From an uncultured Eubacteriaceae bacterium (lineage in GTDB: Bacteria > Bacillota > Clostridia > Eubacteriales > Eubacteriaceae): 64,000 nt of DNA. The notes below the pieces were generated by a model. It was given only the letters and a program-made list of their open reading frames with translations. It did no database searches and had not been told where the DNA came from. Position 1 is the first letter of the stretch. Every line of letters starts with the position of its first letter. The position numbers were made by a program, and so were the translations under genes. Below are positions 52,935 through 62,663 of this stretch, piece after piece. The DNA is taken from contig CAMBHL010000001.1 in assembly GCA_945867155.1 (NCBI GenBank), forward strand, positions 62,001-126,000. Direction: 5' to 3'.

Positions 52935-52972
52935 AAAGAAATTAGGAAATATACAAAACGTATCGTTTTGGC
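52909..52972 (-). ncRNA. Short terminated leader transcript upstream of the four-helix membrane protein
   Basis: From the predicted start near 52972 the RNA is about 64 bases. It contains a hairpin CAAAACG-ATA-CGTTTTG, then a single-stranded TATATTTCCTAATTTC segment, then an intrinsic terminator. The downstream gene starts 30 bases after the terminator. This layout suits an attenuator, a small riboswitch or a stand-alone RNA. It does not match consensus features of preQ1, fluoride, guanidine or purine riboswitches that I can check by eye. Confidence 0.5.
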
Positions 52973-52978
52973 GTCTTT

Positions 52979-53007
52979 ATTATATCACGAACCTGATGAT
53001 ATTTCAA
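52979..53007 (-). promoter_or_regulatory. Promoter of the leader RNA and membrane protein gene
   Basis: TTGAAA (53002-53007) and TATAAT (52979-52984), spacing 17. Confidence 0.78.
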
Positions 53008-53017
53008 TTTAGTCCAT

Positions 53018-53048
53018 AAAAAAATGCCCTGCTCTTTCGAGCAGGACA
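53018..53048 (-). terminator. Intrinsic terminator after the YcxB-like gene
   Basis: CCTGCTC and GAGCAGG arms, extended by wobble to TGTCCTGCTC/GAGCAGGGCA, with a short loop and seven T on the minus strand. Confidence 0.88.
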
Positions 53049-53088
53049 CCACGGTGAAAAATGCTTATAATTATATTATATACGATCT

Positions 53089-53622
53089 TTAATTTTTATC
53101 AAGCATGATTTCATGATTTGAGGCGTCTTTTAATTCCCGAAGAAATTGGATCAATCCGGAAGAGCAGCGGTCTTTTACGACAATCGAGCCTTCCTCTGGG
53201 CCCGTCATCAGGTAAAAATCAGTGTCTGTTTCGATAATATCGCTTAAATCTGAATAGTATGCATTTTTACTTGCGGTCGGTGTGGTCTGGGTCAGATGAT
53301 CTTCAAAAAACGTAATATGAATGCCCATGTTATGCCACTCAGGATGTTCATTCCAGGTCTTTTTTATTTTTTTTTGATTTTGACGTGTCACATTAAAACA
53401 CAGCACGCCCGATAAAATCACACCCATGACAGCAATGATCAATCCCTCGAGAAGTGAAAAAACCGGAGAGAGAATAAACAATATCCCGCACAGACAAAAT
53501 ACAGAACCGATAATCAGATAAATCATCTGCAGCTGTTTTATTTTTTTCGATGCAAGGACCTGACACGATTTGCAGAATTCATCTTCGGTTAATATCACTT
53601 CAATTTCATATAATGGGTTCAT
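53089..53622 (-). CDS. YcxB-like membrane protein
   Basis: The 177-residue protein begins with YEIEVILTEDEF, has two adjacent transmembrane segments (MIYLIIGSVFCLCGILFIL; LIIAVMGVILSGVLCF), and a C-terminal domain with ITFFEDHLTQTTPTASKNAYYSDLSDIIETDTDFYLM. The order (F-E-D, then Y-S-D-L, then an aromatic L) is the YcxB-like pattern. Function is unknown. It follows the aconitase gene by eight bases. Confidence 0.8.
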   Translation of the reverse strand: MNPLYEIEVILTEDEFCKSCQVLASKKIKQLQMIYLIIGSVFCLCGILFILSPVFSLLEGLIIAVMGVILSGVLCFNVTRQNQKKIKKTWNEHPEWHNMGIHITFFEDHLTQTTPTASKNAYYSDLSDIIETDTDFYLMTGPEEGSIVVKDRCSSGLIQFLRELKDASNHEIMLDKN

Positions 53623-53630
53623 TTCAATTT

Positions 53631-55559
53631 TTATCGATTGGCTTTCATTCGATTAATCAAACCACCAGCCATGAGCATTTCCTGCTGTCTTTCTGAAATT
53701 TCAATATCTAATTCATAAGTGTGATTCTTGGTTTCGTTGACCATCGTCACACTGCCCAATTCAATAGCGTGACGGGCGTCCGAAATCCTCAATTCATCGC
53801 CCACATCAATATCATCATAATCATTTTCGTTTTTGAAGATGAGCGGCAGGATGCCGTTATTAATCAGATTATTTTTATGGATTCTGGCGAATGATTTCGC
53901 TACGACGCCCTGAACACCGAGATAGACCGGGGCCAGTGCTGCATGTTCGCGGCTTGAGCCTTGTCCGTAATTAGCGCCTGCAATAATAAATCCTCCTGGA
54001 TTTGCCTTGGCGCGTTCTGGGAATTCCGGATCACACGGTGTCAGACAGTAATTTGCCAGATGGGGAATATTCGACCGGAAAGGCAGCAGCTTGGCATTTG
54101 ATGGCATGATGTGGTCTGTTGTAATGTTGTCTTCCACATGAATGAGGGCGATTCCCTTGAGTTCATCTTCTAATGCTTTTCCCAGCGGGAAAGGCTTGAT
54201 GTTCGGTCCTTTGATAATTTTAATGGATTTGGCTTCTTCTTCTGATGCCGGCGGCACGACTGCGTTGTCGTTGACTTTGAAATGCTGCGGCATGCTGATA
54301 TCCGGGAAGTCGACTTTGCCAAGTGGATTGGTCAGCACCCCTGCAATGGCCGAAACTGCAGCTGTTTCAGGGCTCAATAAGTAAATCTGGCCGGAGACAG
54401 TTCCGGAGCGGCCTTTAAAGTTACGGTTGAAAGTTCTCAGGGAGACACCGTTTGTACAAGGCGCCTGTCCCATTCCGATGCAAGGACCGCATCCACATTC
54501 CAGCACCCTTGCGCCTGATGAAAGGATATCAGCCAAAGCGCCATTTTCTGCCAGCATGGTCAAAACCTGGCGTGATCCTGGTGCAATCACCATTTCGACA
54601 TTTTCTGCCACGGTCTTTCCTTTTAAGATCGCCGCCACTTTCATTAAATCCAAATAAGATGAATTGGTGCAGGAACCGATGCAGACCTGATTAATGGTCA
54701 TCCCTTCCAGCTCGGAAACTTTTTTCACAGCGTCCGGGCTGTGAGGACAAGCAACCAATGGTTCAAGAATTGATAAATCAACTTTTACAACCTGATCATA
54801 TTGTGCATCTGCATCTGCTGACAGAGGTTTATAGTCTTCTTCTCTCCCTTGAGCCTTCAGGAAAGCCTGTGTCATGTCATCTGATGGGAAAATTGAAGTC
54901 GTCGCACCCAATTCCGCGCCCATGTTTGTAATGGTCGCACGTTCAGGAACCGTCAGTGACTGAACCCCTGGCCCTGTATATTCAAAAACCTTGTTGACGC
55001 CGCCTTTAACCGTGCACTGACGCAAGACTTCCAGGATGATGTCTTTTGATGCAACCCCTTTTCTCAACTGCCCAGTCAATTCAACTTTTACAATTTGGGG
55101 CATCGTAATGTAGTATTCACCGCCTGCCATTGCCACGGCAACGTCCAGTCCGCCTGCACCAATCGCAAGCATGCCGATGCCGCCGCCCGTCGGTGTATGG
55201 CTGTCTGAACCAAGGAGTGTTTCGCCAGGTACGCCAAAACGTTCAATTTCAACTTGGTGGCAGATGCCGTTTCCCGGTCTTGAAAAATAGATGCCGTGTT
55301 TTTTAGCCATCGATTGGATAAACAAATGGTCATCCATATTTTCTGGGCCTTCCTGCAGCATATTATGATCGATATATGCCAAAGACCGCTTTGTTTTAAC
55401 GCGTGGAACTTCCATCGCTTCAAGCTGCATATAGGCCATGGTCCCCGTTGAATCCTGGGTTAAGGTTTGATCAATATGAATGCCTATTTCACTTCCCTTT
55501 TCCATTTTTCCTACAACCAGATGTTCCTTGATGATTTTTTCCGTTAATGTAAGTCCCAT
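53631..55559 (-). CDS. acnA: Aconitate hydratase
   Basis: Aconitase interconverts citrate and isocitrate, using a [4Fe-4S] cluster. The 642-residue protein is the compact form of clostridia, related to the mitochondrial type. It has DSHTPTGGGIGMLAIGAGGLDVA, the cluster cysteines in GSCTNSSYLDL and CGCGPCIGMGQ, RNFKGRSG, and the swivel-domain ANYGQGSSREHAAL. In an anaerobe it probably supplies 2-oxoglutarate through a partial TCA path; citrate synthase and isocitrate dehydrogenase are not nearby. AAAGGAGAAATT precedes the ATG. Confidence 0.94.
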   Translation of the reverse strand: MGLTLTEKIIKEHLVVGKMEKGSEIGIHIDQTLTQDSTGTMAYMQLEAMEVPRVKTKRSLAYIDHNMLQEGPENMDDHLFIQSMAKKHGIYFSRPGNGICHQVEIERFGVPGETLLGSDSHTPTGGGIGMLAIGAGGLDVAVAMAGGEYYITMPQIVKVELTGQLRKGVASKDIILEVLRQCTVKGGVNKVFEYTGPGVQSLTVPERATITNMGAELGATTSIFPSDDMTQAFLKAQGREEDYKPLSADADAQYDQVVKVDLSILEPLVACPHSPDAVKKVSELEGMTINQVCIGSCTNSSYLDLMKVAAILKGKTVAENVEMVIAPGSRQVLTMLAENGALADILSSGARVLECGCGPCIGMGQAPCTNGVSLRTFNRNFKGRSGTVSGQIYLLSPETAAVSAIAGVLTNPLGKVDFPDISMPQHFKVNDNAVVPPASEEEAKSIKIIKGPNIKPFPLGKALEDELKGIALIHVEDNITTDHIMPSNAKLLPFRSNIPHLANYCLTPCDPEFPERAKANPGGFIIAGANYGQGSSREHAALAPVYLGVQGVVAKSFARIHKNNLINNGILPLIFKNENDYDDIDVGDELRISDARHAIELGSVTMVNETKNHTYELDIEISERQQEMLMAGGLINRMKANR

Positions 55560-55774
55560 AATTTCTCCTTTGTGAAAAACATTTGATTTTTATCATTATA
55601 TCATAAGCCTTCTTAAAACACCGCTCTCTAATTGATTTTATTGATGCTTTTCACAAAAGTTTATGAAATTGATTTCCTTTTCATCTGTTATATGTTAAAC
55701 TTTAATTATCATTTAATTCGTTAACTTGACTTGACAAAATAAAGATAAAACACATACAAGGAAGGGATTTATTG
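55560..55774. promoter_or_regulatory. Divergent intergenic region between acnA and glgB
   Basis: 215 bases, strongly A/T-rich. On the minus strand TATAAT at 55595-55600 with a poor -35 serves acnA. On the plus strand TTTTCA-N17-TTTAAT (near 55679-55707) or TTGACA at 55731-55736 without a good -10 could serve glgB. No terminator or riboswitch was recognised. Confidence 0.45.
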
Positions 55775-57730
55775 ATGGATAGATCTGACGCATTATATTT
55801 ATTTCATCATGGCGATTATCTCCAAAGCTATGAATTTTTTGGTGCTCATATACAAGATCACCTTGTGACGTTTAGATTATGGGCGCCACATGCTCAAGCC
55901 GTCTCAATCGTCGGCGATTTCAACGGGTGGGATCAAAGTGCGCATCCTATGAAACAGCTGCCTCACTCCGGCGGTGTCTGGGAACAGACCCTGAGTGATC
56001 AAGTTGTTTCCAAAGGCACCCTTTATAAATATTGTATTGCGCAAATCGACGGTGAAATCGTCCTCAAAGCAGATCCTTATGGATTCTACTCTGAGGTACG
56101 CCCCAATACCGCTTCAGTCATCTGGCCCTTGGATTATACCTGGCACGATGCAGCTTGGTGCAGACAGCGCAGCGAACAAACCGGTGCTCCGCTCCCAATG
56201 AATATCTACGAAATTCATCTGGGCAGCTGGCGCACCCACAAAGACGGTTCTTTTTTAAGCTACCGTGAGCTGGCCACAGAATTGGTTTCATACTTAAAAG
56301 CCATGCACTATACCCACGTTGAATTCATGCCGCTTATGGAGCATCCCTTTGACGGTTCCTGGGGCTATCAGATCACTGGTTATTTTGCGCCAACCAGCCG
56401 GTATGGGACACCCCAGGACCTGATGTATTTAATCGATCAGCTTCACCAGGCTAATATCTCGGTGATTTTCGACTGGGTTCCGGGCCATTTCTGCAAAGAT
56501 GCCCACGGTCTTTATAAACTCGACGGTACGAACCTGTACGAAGCCACCGAACACCCCCAATGGGGCACAATGGAATTTGATTACAACCGCCCGGAAGTGA
56601 TTAATTTTCTCATTTCCAATGCCTACTACTGGTTTAAGCTCTATCACATCGACGGGTTAAGAATTGATGGCGTCGCCAGCATCCTGTACTTAAATTACGG
56701 TTACGACAATGAATGGCGGAAAAACAGTGAAGGGGGCAACACTTCCCTCGAAGCGATCGCTTTCCTCCAAAAACTGAATACCGAAATCTTTAAATACTTC
56801 CCCTATGCCATTATGGCTGCGGAAGAATCCACCGCTTTTCCAAAAGTCACCTGGCCTGTTTCGGACGGCGGTCTGGGATTCAATTACAAATGGGATATGG
56901 GCTGGATGCACGATACCTTGGCGTACATGGAAACAGATCCGTACGTTCGTTCTAATTTTCACGACAGACTGACCTTTTCAATGAGCTACGCCTTCTCTGA
57001 AAATTTCATTTTGCCCCTCTCTCATGATGAAGTAGTCCATGGGAAAAAATCGATTCTCGACAAAATGTTCGGAGACTACGGTGCAAAATTTGATGAAATG
57101 CGTTTGCTCTATACCTATATGTATACCCATTCCGGGAAAAAACTGACATTTATGGGCAACGAAAATGCACCTTTTATCGAATGGCGCTACTACGAAGAAT
57201 TGGAATGGTTCATGCTTGAAAATGAAAAACATGCCGATTTTCATCAATTCATCAAGGCTTTAAATCAATTATACGTGAGTGAAAAAGCCCTTTGGCAAGA
57301 CGATCATTCGTGGGATGGCTTTCAGTGGATTGAACCCAACAATGCAAAGCAGAGCGTCATTATCTTCAGAAGAATGGGCGATGATCCAAATGATGATCTT
57401 GTCATTATCATCAATTTCTGTCCTCAGGATTATCCGATCTACAAAATCGGTGTCCCGCAAAAAGGCGAATGGCAGCTCATTTTCAATTCAAATGACTTGA
57501 AATACGGCGGAAGCGGTGAAACCATTGTGCCTTCTGCAAAAGCCGAAGCCCTCCCCTTCCACAATCAGCCGTACAACATCACCATTGCACTGCCGGGATT
57601 AACCGCATTGATTTACAAAAAAGAAAAGACCGCAAAACTTCCGACCAAATCATCGATTCATAAGCCCAAGAAAATCAATCAAGACAAAAAAGCGCTTGTA
57701 AAAACACATCACAGACCGAAGCAACACTAA
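55775..57730 (+). CDS. glgB: 1,4-alpha-glucan branching enzyme
   Basis: GlgB makes alpha-1,6 branches in glycogen. The 651-residue GH13 protein has a CBM48 domain (FRLWAPHAQAVSIVGDFNGWDQ) and a catalytic barrel with VEFMPLMEHPFDGSWGYQ and VIFDWVPGHF. The nucleophile Asp lies in GLRIDGVASILYLNY, the acid/base Glu in MAAEESTAFP, and LPLSHDEVVHGK follows. A Lys-rich C-terminal tail of about 45 residues is added. The start is ATG 55775 with AAGGAAGGG upstream; a TTG one codon earlier is possible. It is the first gene of the glycogen operon. Confidence 0.96.
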   Translation: MDRSDALYLFHHGDYLQSYEFFGAHIQDHLVTFRLWAPHAQAVSIVGDFNGWDQSAHPMKQLPHSGGVWEQTLSDQVVSKGTLYKYCIAQIDGEIVLKADPYGFYSEVRPNTASVIWPLDYTWHDAAWCRQRSEQTGAPLPMNIYEIHLGSWRTHKDGSFLSYRELATELVSYLKAMHYTHVEFMPLMEHPFDGSWGYQITGYFAPTSRYGTPQDLMYLIDQLHQANISVIFDWVPGHFCKDAHGLYKLDGTNLYEATEHPQWGTMEFDYNRPEVINFLISNAYYWFKLYHIDGLRIDGVASILYLNYGYDNEWRKNSEGGNTSLEAIAFLQKLNTEIFKYFPYAIMAAEESTAFPKVTWPVSDGGLGFNYKWDMGWMHDTLAYMETDPYVRSNFHDRLTFSMSYAFSENFILPLSHDEVVHGKKSILDKMFGDYGAKFDEMRLLYTYMYTHSGKKLTFMGNENAPFIEWRYYEELEWFMLENEKHADFHQFIKALNQLYVSEKALWQDDHSWDGFQWIEPNNAKQSVIIFRRMGDDPNDDLVIIINFCPQDYPIYKIGVPQKGEWQLIFNSNDLKYGGSGETIVPSAKAEALPFHNQPYNITIALPGLTALIYKKEKTAKLPTKSSIHKPKKINQDKKALVKTHHRPKQH

Positions 57731-57779
57731 AATTACGATACAGCGACAAGATTCTATCGAATTTTTTATAATTGTTGTG

Positions 57780-57785
57780 TATAAT
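57780..57785 (+). promoter_or_regulatory. -10 box upstream of glgP
   Basis: A perfect TATAAT about 55 bases upstream of glgP in the 110-base gap after glgB; the -35 position (CGAATT) is weak. It may be an internal promoter. Confidence 0.45.
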
Positions 57786-57840
57786 GAAGTGAAATTATAG
57801 ATTTTTACACATTTGGCACATTATTTTCGAAGGGAGTCTT

Positions 57841-60279
57841 ATGAATATCTTTCAAGAATCGGAAAAGAAAATAACAAAGGAAAAATTCAAAAAAGAATTT
57901 AAAAAGAAAGTTGAAGAACTTTCAAGTGAAAAACTTGAAAACTCGACAACAAAATTTCAATACGAAGCACTGGCCCAGATGGTGATGGAAAATATCACTC
58001 CGGTATGGGCCGAAAACAGACGCGTGAACCGCATCAATTCAGAAAAGCAGATCTACTTTTTCTCAATTGAATTTTTAATCGGACGGCTTTTAAGACTTTA
58101 TATCAATAATTTAGGACTTGAAAAAATCGTTCCAGAAGGTCTTAAAGAGCTTGGTCTTGACTATGATGAAATCCTGGCCTGCGAACATGACCCTGCCCTA
58201 GGCAACGGTGGATTAGGCCGTTTAATGGCTTGTTTTCTGGATTCAGCTGCTGCACTGGATTTCCCGGCGCACGGCAATGGCATCCGTTATAAATACGGTC
58301 TGTTCCAACAGAAAATTGTCGATCATGAACAAGTTGAAACCGCTGACAACTGGCTGAGAAACGGTTATCCATTTGAAATCCCCCAGCCTCAGAAATCTGT
58401 TATTGTCAAATACGGCGGCGATGTGCGCACCGAAATGGTGAATGGAAAATTAACTTTTATTCACGAAAATTATGAACCGGTTCTCGCAGTGCCCTATGAC
58501 GTTCCAATCAGCGGCTATCACAATCAGACGGTTAACTCATTAAGACTCTGGGACGCCCAGCCTGTCGATGATTTCGACTTAAATGCTTTCAATGAAGGCA
58601 ATTTCTTAAAAGCTGTTCAGAGCAAATCTCAGGCAGAGTCCATTTCTCAGGTCTTATATCCGTCAGATCACGGTTTTGAAGGCCAGCAGCTGCGCCTCAA
58701 ACAGGAATATTTCTTTGTCTGTGCAGGCCTGAAAAGAATTGTCCGCCGGTACAAAAAACAGCATCAAGGCTCGATGGATGGCTTTGCCGATAAAATCTGC
58801 ATCCACATTAACGATACCCATCCTGCAATGTGTGTTCCGGAATTTATGCGTATCCTGGTCGACGAAGAAAATTATGGTTGGGATGAAGCCTGGAAAATGA
58901 CTGTTCAGTCGATGAGCTTCACCAATCACACGGTTCTTCCAGAAGCCCTCGAAAAATGGCCGGTCGACATGATGAAAAATCTGTTGCCGCGCATCTACAT
59001 GATCATTGAAGAAATCAACCGTCGTTTCTTGGTTGAAATGAACGAAAAATACCCAGGTGAAGAAGCGCGCAATTACAACACTTCCATCATCAAAGACGGC
59101 CAAGTTCACATGGCACATCTTGCGATTATCGGTTCTCATTCTGTCAACGGCGTCGCTGAACTCCATTCTGAAATACTGCGCAAAGAAACCTTTAAAGATT
59201 TTTATGCGATCTATCCGGAACGCTTTCACAATGTCACAAACGGCGTCAGCCAAAGACGCTTTATGATGGCTTCAAATCAGGAATTAAAAGACTTGATCTG
59301 CGACACCATCGGTGATAAATGGACCCAGCCTGGACAGATGGAAGCTTTAAAAGATTTGGAAAAATATGCTTCTGATTCTGCGTTCCAGGAAAAACTCCAA
59401 ACAGTAAAATATCACAATAAAGAACGGCTGACGAAATATATTAAAAACCAATTGAATATCACCGTCGATCCGAATACCATTTTTGACATTCAGGTTAAGC
59501 GGATTCATGAATATAAGAGACAGCTGCTGAATGCCCTGCATGTTATGCATGTTTACAATCAGATTTTAGCAAATCCGAATATGGACATTGTTCCAAAAAC
59601 CTACATCTTTGCAGGAAAGGCAGCACCTTCTTACTACTTTGCCAAACAAGTCATCAAGTTAATCAACGTCATCGCCGACAAAATCAACAACGATTCCCGT
59701 GTGAAGGATAAATTAAAGGTCGTTTTCATTCCTAACTTTAATGTATCCAGTGCTGAAATCATCTACCCTGCAGCTGAAATTTCCGAACAGATTTCAACTG
59801 CCGGCAAAGAAGCTTCCGGCACAGGCAACATGAAATTTATGATGAACGGCGCTATTACCCTCGGTACGATGGACGGTGCAAATATCGAAATTGCGCAGCA
59901 TGTGGGGAAAGACAACATCTATACCTTTGGACTTTCTGCTGAAGAAGTTTCTAATTTCAATCACAACGGCGGCTATCGCTCAGTGGATGTGCTCCAGCAG
60001 GATTCTGCACTGCAGGAAGTCATGAACCAATTGCTAGATGGATCTCTCGGGGGGGATACTTTCCACACAATTTATGACGCTTTAGTTCTCAATAACGACA
60101 CTTATTTTGTCCTGAAGGACTTTAAATCTTATTGTAACATCCAGGATAAATCCAGTGCCGATTATCTGAACCACCACAGTTGGCTGAAAAAATCAGTGAT
60201 CAATATTGCAAATTCCGGTATTTTTTCATCGGATCGTTCGATATTGGATTATCAAAAGAATATTTGGAAAATTAAATAA
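57841..60279 (+). CDS. glgP: Glycogen/starch phosphorylase
   Basis: GlgP releases glucose-1-phosphate from glycogen using PLP. The 812-residue GT35 protein has YFFSIEFLIGRLL, the family block DPALGNGGLGRLMACFLDS, INDTHPAMCVPEFMR, and the PLP lysine in KEASGTGNMKFMMNGAITLGTMDGANIEI. An N-terminal Lys/Glu-rich helix of about 30 residues leads in. AAGGGAG precedes the ATG. Both synthesis and breakdown genes are in one operon. Confidence 0.97.
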   Translation: MNIFQESEKKITKEKFKKEFKKKVEELSSEKLENSTTKFQYEALAQMVMENITPVWAENRRVNRINSEKQIYFFSIEFLIGRLLRLYINNLGLEKIVPEGLKELGLDYDEILACEHDPALGNGGLGRLMACFLDSAAALDFPAHGNGIRYKYGLFQQKIVDHEQVETADNWLRNGYPFEIPQPQKSVIVKYGGDVRTEMVNGKLTFIHENYEPVLAVPYDVPISGYHNQTVNSLRLWDAQPVDDFDLNAFNEGNFLKAVQSKSQAESISQVLYPSDHGFEGQQLRLKQEYFFVCAGLKRIVRRYKKQHQGSMDGFADKICIHINDTHPAMCVPEFMRILVDEENYGWDEAWKMTVQSMSFTNHTVLPEALEKWPVDMMKNLLPRIYMIIEEINRRFLVEMNEKYPGEEARNYNTSIIKDGQVHMAHLAIIGSHSVNGVAELHSEILRKETFKDFYAIYPERFHNVTNGVSQRRFMMASNQELKDLICDTIGDKWTQPGQMEALKDLEKYASDSAFQEKLQTVKYHNKERLTKYIKNQLNITVDPNTIFDIQVKRIHEYKRQLLNALHVMHVYNQILANPNMDIVPKTYIFAGKAAPSYYFAKQVIKLINVIADKINNDSRVKDKLKVVFIPNFNVSSAEIIYPAAEISEQISTAGKEASGTGNMKFMMNGAITLGTMDGANIEIAQHVGKDNIYTFGLSAEEVSNFNHNGGYRSVDVLQQDSALQEVMNQLLDGSLGGDTFHTIYDALVLNNDTYFVLKDFKSYCNIQDKSSADYLNHHSWLKKSVINIANSGIFSSDRSILDYQKNIWKIK

Positions 60280-60299
60280 TTCATTTGTTATTCGCATCA

Positions 60300-60380
60300 A
60301 TCAATAAGGGAAACATTTATCTATTGTTCTCTCTTTTAATCATTACCTTTCACCTGATATCTGTTCATTCCCTTATTGAT
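60300..60380 (+). repeat. Inverted repeat between glgP and glgC
   Basis: Perfect 13-base arms (ATCAATAAGGGAA-type; 60300-60312 and 60368-60380) separated by 55 bases fill most of the 127-base gap. The second arm is followed by A-rich sequence rather than T, so it is not an ordinary terminator in this direction. It could be an mRNA-stabilising or processing hairpin. Confidence 0.75.
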
Positions 60381-60406
60381 GAAAAATAAGAGAGATAAGG
60401 AGTGTT

Positions 60407-61534
60407 ATGATGAACACTGAATGCGTAGCTATGTTATTGGCCGGCGGCCAAGGTTCTCGCTTAAAAGCTTTGACCGCAAACAATGCTAAACCGGCTGTAT
60501 TGTTTGGAGGAAAGTACCGGATTATTGATTTTCCTTTGAGCAATTGCATGAATTCAAACATTGATGTCGTTGGCGTCCTGACCCAGTACCGTCCCTACAT
60601 CCTGAACAATTACATCGGCAACGGCAGCGCGTGGGCCCTCGACAAGGTACACGGCGGCGTTCGTATTCTGCCGCCGTATATGGGGCAAAAGGGCGGCCGC
60701 TGGTACAACGGTACTGCTGATGCAATCACGCAGAACATTGATTTTATCGACCGTTTTAATCCTAAATATGTACTGATCCTTTCTGGGGATCACATATATA
60801 AAATGGATTACTCCAAAATGATCGCCTATCACAAATCAAAACAAGCCGACTTGACGATTGCAGTCAGAGAAGTGCCTTGGGAAGAGGCCAGCCGTTTCGG
60901 CGTTGTCGTGACCAACGACGAATCCAGAATTCAAGAATTCCAGGAAAAACCGCCGGAACCTAAATCCAACAAGGCCTCTATGGGCATTTATGTCTTTAAC
61001 TGGCCTGTTCTCAAAAAGGCCTTGATTGAAGATGCCCAAGATCCAAATTCTGAAAATGATTTTGGCAACAACGTCATTCCTGCGCTTCATAACGAAAACA
61101 AACGCATTTTCGCCTATATGTTCTCGGATTATTGGAAAGATGTCGGAACAATTGATTCTTACTACGACGCAAACATGGATCTCCTCGACGAATCCTGTGA
61201 TTTCGATTTGACCGATCCAAACTTCCGCATCTTTTCAAATAACAACAGCCGTCATCCCCAATATATCGGTCCCAATGCTGAAGTATCCCATTCACTTATT
61301 TGCGATGGCTGTGTCGTTTTCGGGCATGTGGAACATTCCATCTTGTCCCATGACATCACCATCGGTGAACATACTTTCATCAAAGACTGCATTATCCACA
61401 CCGGCGCTGTCATTAAAGACGGGGCCCATTTGGAACGATGTATTGTCGGACCCAGAGGAACGGTGGATTCGGATACCAGAATCGTTGCATCCGAAAATGA
61501 CGATCCGTCACAAATTCAGGTCATCAACGGTTAA
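60407..61534 (+). CDS. glgC: Glucose-1-phosphate adenylyltransferase, catalytic subunit
   Basis: GlgC makes ADP-glucose from ATP and glucose-1-phosphate. The 375-residue protein has [65 protein letters not shown] and a left-handed beta-helix C terminus ([19 protein letters not shown]). AAGGAG precedes two adjacent ATG codons; the second, 60410, has better spacing. It is followed by glgD 13 bases later, the GlgC/GlgD heteromer arrangement of Firmicutes. Confidence 0.96.
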   Translation: MMNTECVAMLLAGGQGSRLKALTANNAKPAVLFGGKYRIIDFPLSNCMNSNIDVVGVLTQYRPYILNNYIGNGSAWALDKVHGGVRILPPYMGQKGGRWYNGTADAITQNIDFIDRFNPKYVLILSGDHIYKMDYSKMIAYHKSKQADLTIAVREVPWEEASRFGVVVTNDESRIQEFQEKPPEPKSNKASMGIYVFNWPVLKKALIEDAQDPNSENDFGNNVIPALHNENKRIFAYMFSDYWKDVGTIDSYYDANMDLLDESCDFDLTDPNFRIFSNNNSRHPQYIGPNAEVSHSLICDGCVVFGHVEHSILSHDITIGEHTFIKDCIIHTGAVIKDGAHLERCIVGPRGTVDSDTRIVASENDDPSQIQVING

Positions 61535-61547
61535 GGAGGCGGTATAA

Positions 61548-62663
61548 ATGAAAAATGTAATTGGGTTTATCTTAAATATCGATGGAGAAAATACAGATCT
61601 CAGACCACTTCTGGAATATCGTTCAATGTCTACACTTCCCTTTGGCGGACGGTATCGTCTGATCGATTTCACCCTGTCCAATATGGTCAATTCCGGCATC
61701 AAACACATCGGTGTCGTCGGCTCCTACAAATACTCTTCTCTCATTGATCATTTGGGCACCGGGAAAGAATGGTCTCTTTCCAGAAAGACCCAGGACTTGT
61801 CTATTCTTTCAGGTTTTTCATCTGTGCGTTATGGCAATTCGGTTAAAATCTCAGTGCGTGATCTTTACTACAATGAAATGTTTCTTAACCACAATCCGGA
61901 AACAGAAGACGTGATCATCTCTGCACCGAACTTAATCACTTCTTTTGATTTTAATCCGGCTTACAAGATCTACAAGACCAACAACGCTGATGTCACGATG
62001 ATTTTCAAGAAAATTCGTCCTTCATACAGCATCAACAAAAATGACGTGTTCTTGGACTTTAACCGTTACCGCATCAGCGATATCCATCATTACGATGAAG
62101 CGCATTCTGACTACGTCTACGCAGACATGATGATTATTAAAAAATCTGTATTAATGGACTTGCTCGAAAAAGCCAACGCAACCGGTGAATGGGATTTAAT
62201 GGACGTCATCTGCGACAATATCGACACCCTGCGCATTTTTGGCGCACCCCATACCGGCTATCTTTCACGTATCAATTCAATGCAGCGTTACCGCGAAGTC
62301 AATCAGGACCTGTTGGATTTCGATGTCATGGAAGAATTGTTCCATGGTGAACACCAGATTTATACAAAAACCAAAGACAACCATCCGACCAATTACGGGC
62401 CTGATGTCTCTGTTAACCATTCAATTGTCGGATCTGGCTGCAAGATTGAAGGAAAAATCAACAATTCTGTTTTATTTAGAGATTCTAAAATTGGGAAAGA
62501 TTCCCATATTGACAACTGCATCATCATGCAGCATGCAGTCATCGGTGACCATGTGACCTTAAAAAATGTCATTCTGGATAAAAACTGCACCATTCGTGAC
62601 AAAGCAACCTTAATCGGCACAAAAGATGCTCCCATTATTTTGACGAAAGGAAGGAGTCTGTAA
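61548..62663 (+). CDS. glgD: Glucose-1-phosphate adenylyltransferase, GlgD subunit
   Basis: The 371-residue protein resembles GlgC but replaces the ATP-binding loop with GFILNIDGENTDLRPL. The substrate-domain start STLPFGGRYRLIDFTLSNMVNSG and the beta-helix C terminus (NHSIVGSGCKIEGKINNSVLF) are kept. In Bacillus-type systems GlgD has little activity alone and boosts GlgC. AAGGAGG precedes the ATG, and its stop overlaps the glgA start by one base. Confidence 0.95.
   Translation: MKNVIGFILNIDGENTDLRPLLEYRSMSTLPFGGRYRLIDFTLSNMVNSGIKHIGVVGSYKYSSLIDHLGTGKEWSLSRKTQDLSILSGFSSVRYGNSVKISVRDLYYNEMFLNHNPETEDVIISAPNLITSFDFNPAYKIYKTNNADVTMIFKKIRPSYSINKNDVFLDFNRYRISDIHHYDEAHSDYVYADMMIIKKSVLMDLLEKANATGEWDLMDVICDNIDTLRIFGAPHTGYLSRINSMQRYREVNQDLLDFDVMEELFHGEHQIYTKTKDNHPTNYGPDVSVNHSIVGSGCKIEGKINNSVLFRDSKIGKDSHIDNCIIMQHAVIGDHVTLKNVILDKNCTIRDKATLIGTKDAPIILTKGRSL

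Noticed and set aside
52909-52972. preQ1, fluoride or guanidine riboswitch
   Set aside because: The short leader lacks the C-rich loop with A-rich tail of preQ1, the fluoride pseudoknot motifs and the ACGR loops of mini-ykkC, as far as can be judged by eye.
58663-59253. 196-codon minus-strand frame inside glgP
   Set aside because: It is antisense to conserved phosphorylase sequence and has no ribosome site or family motif.
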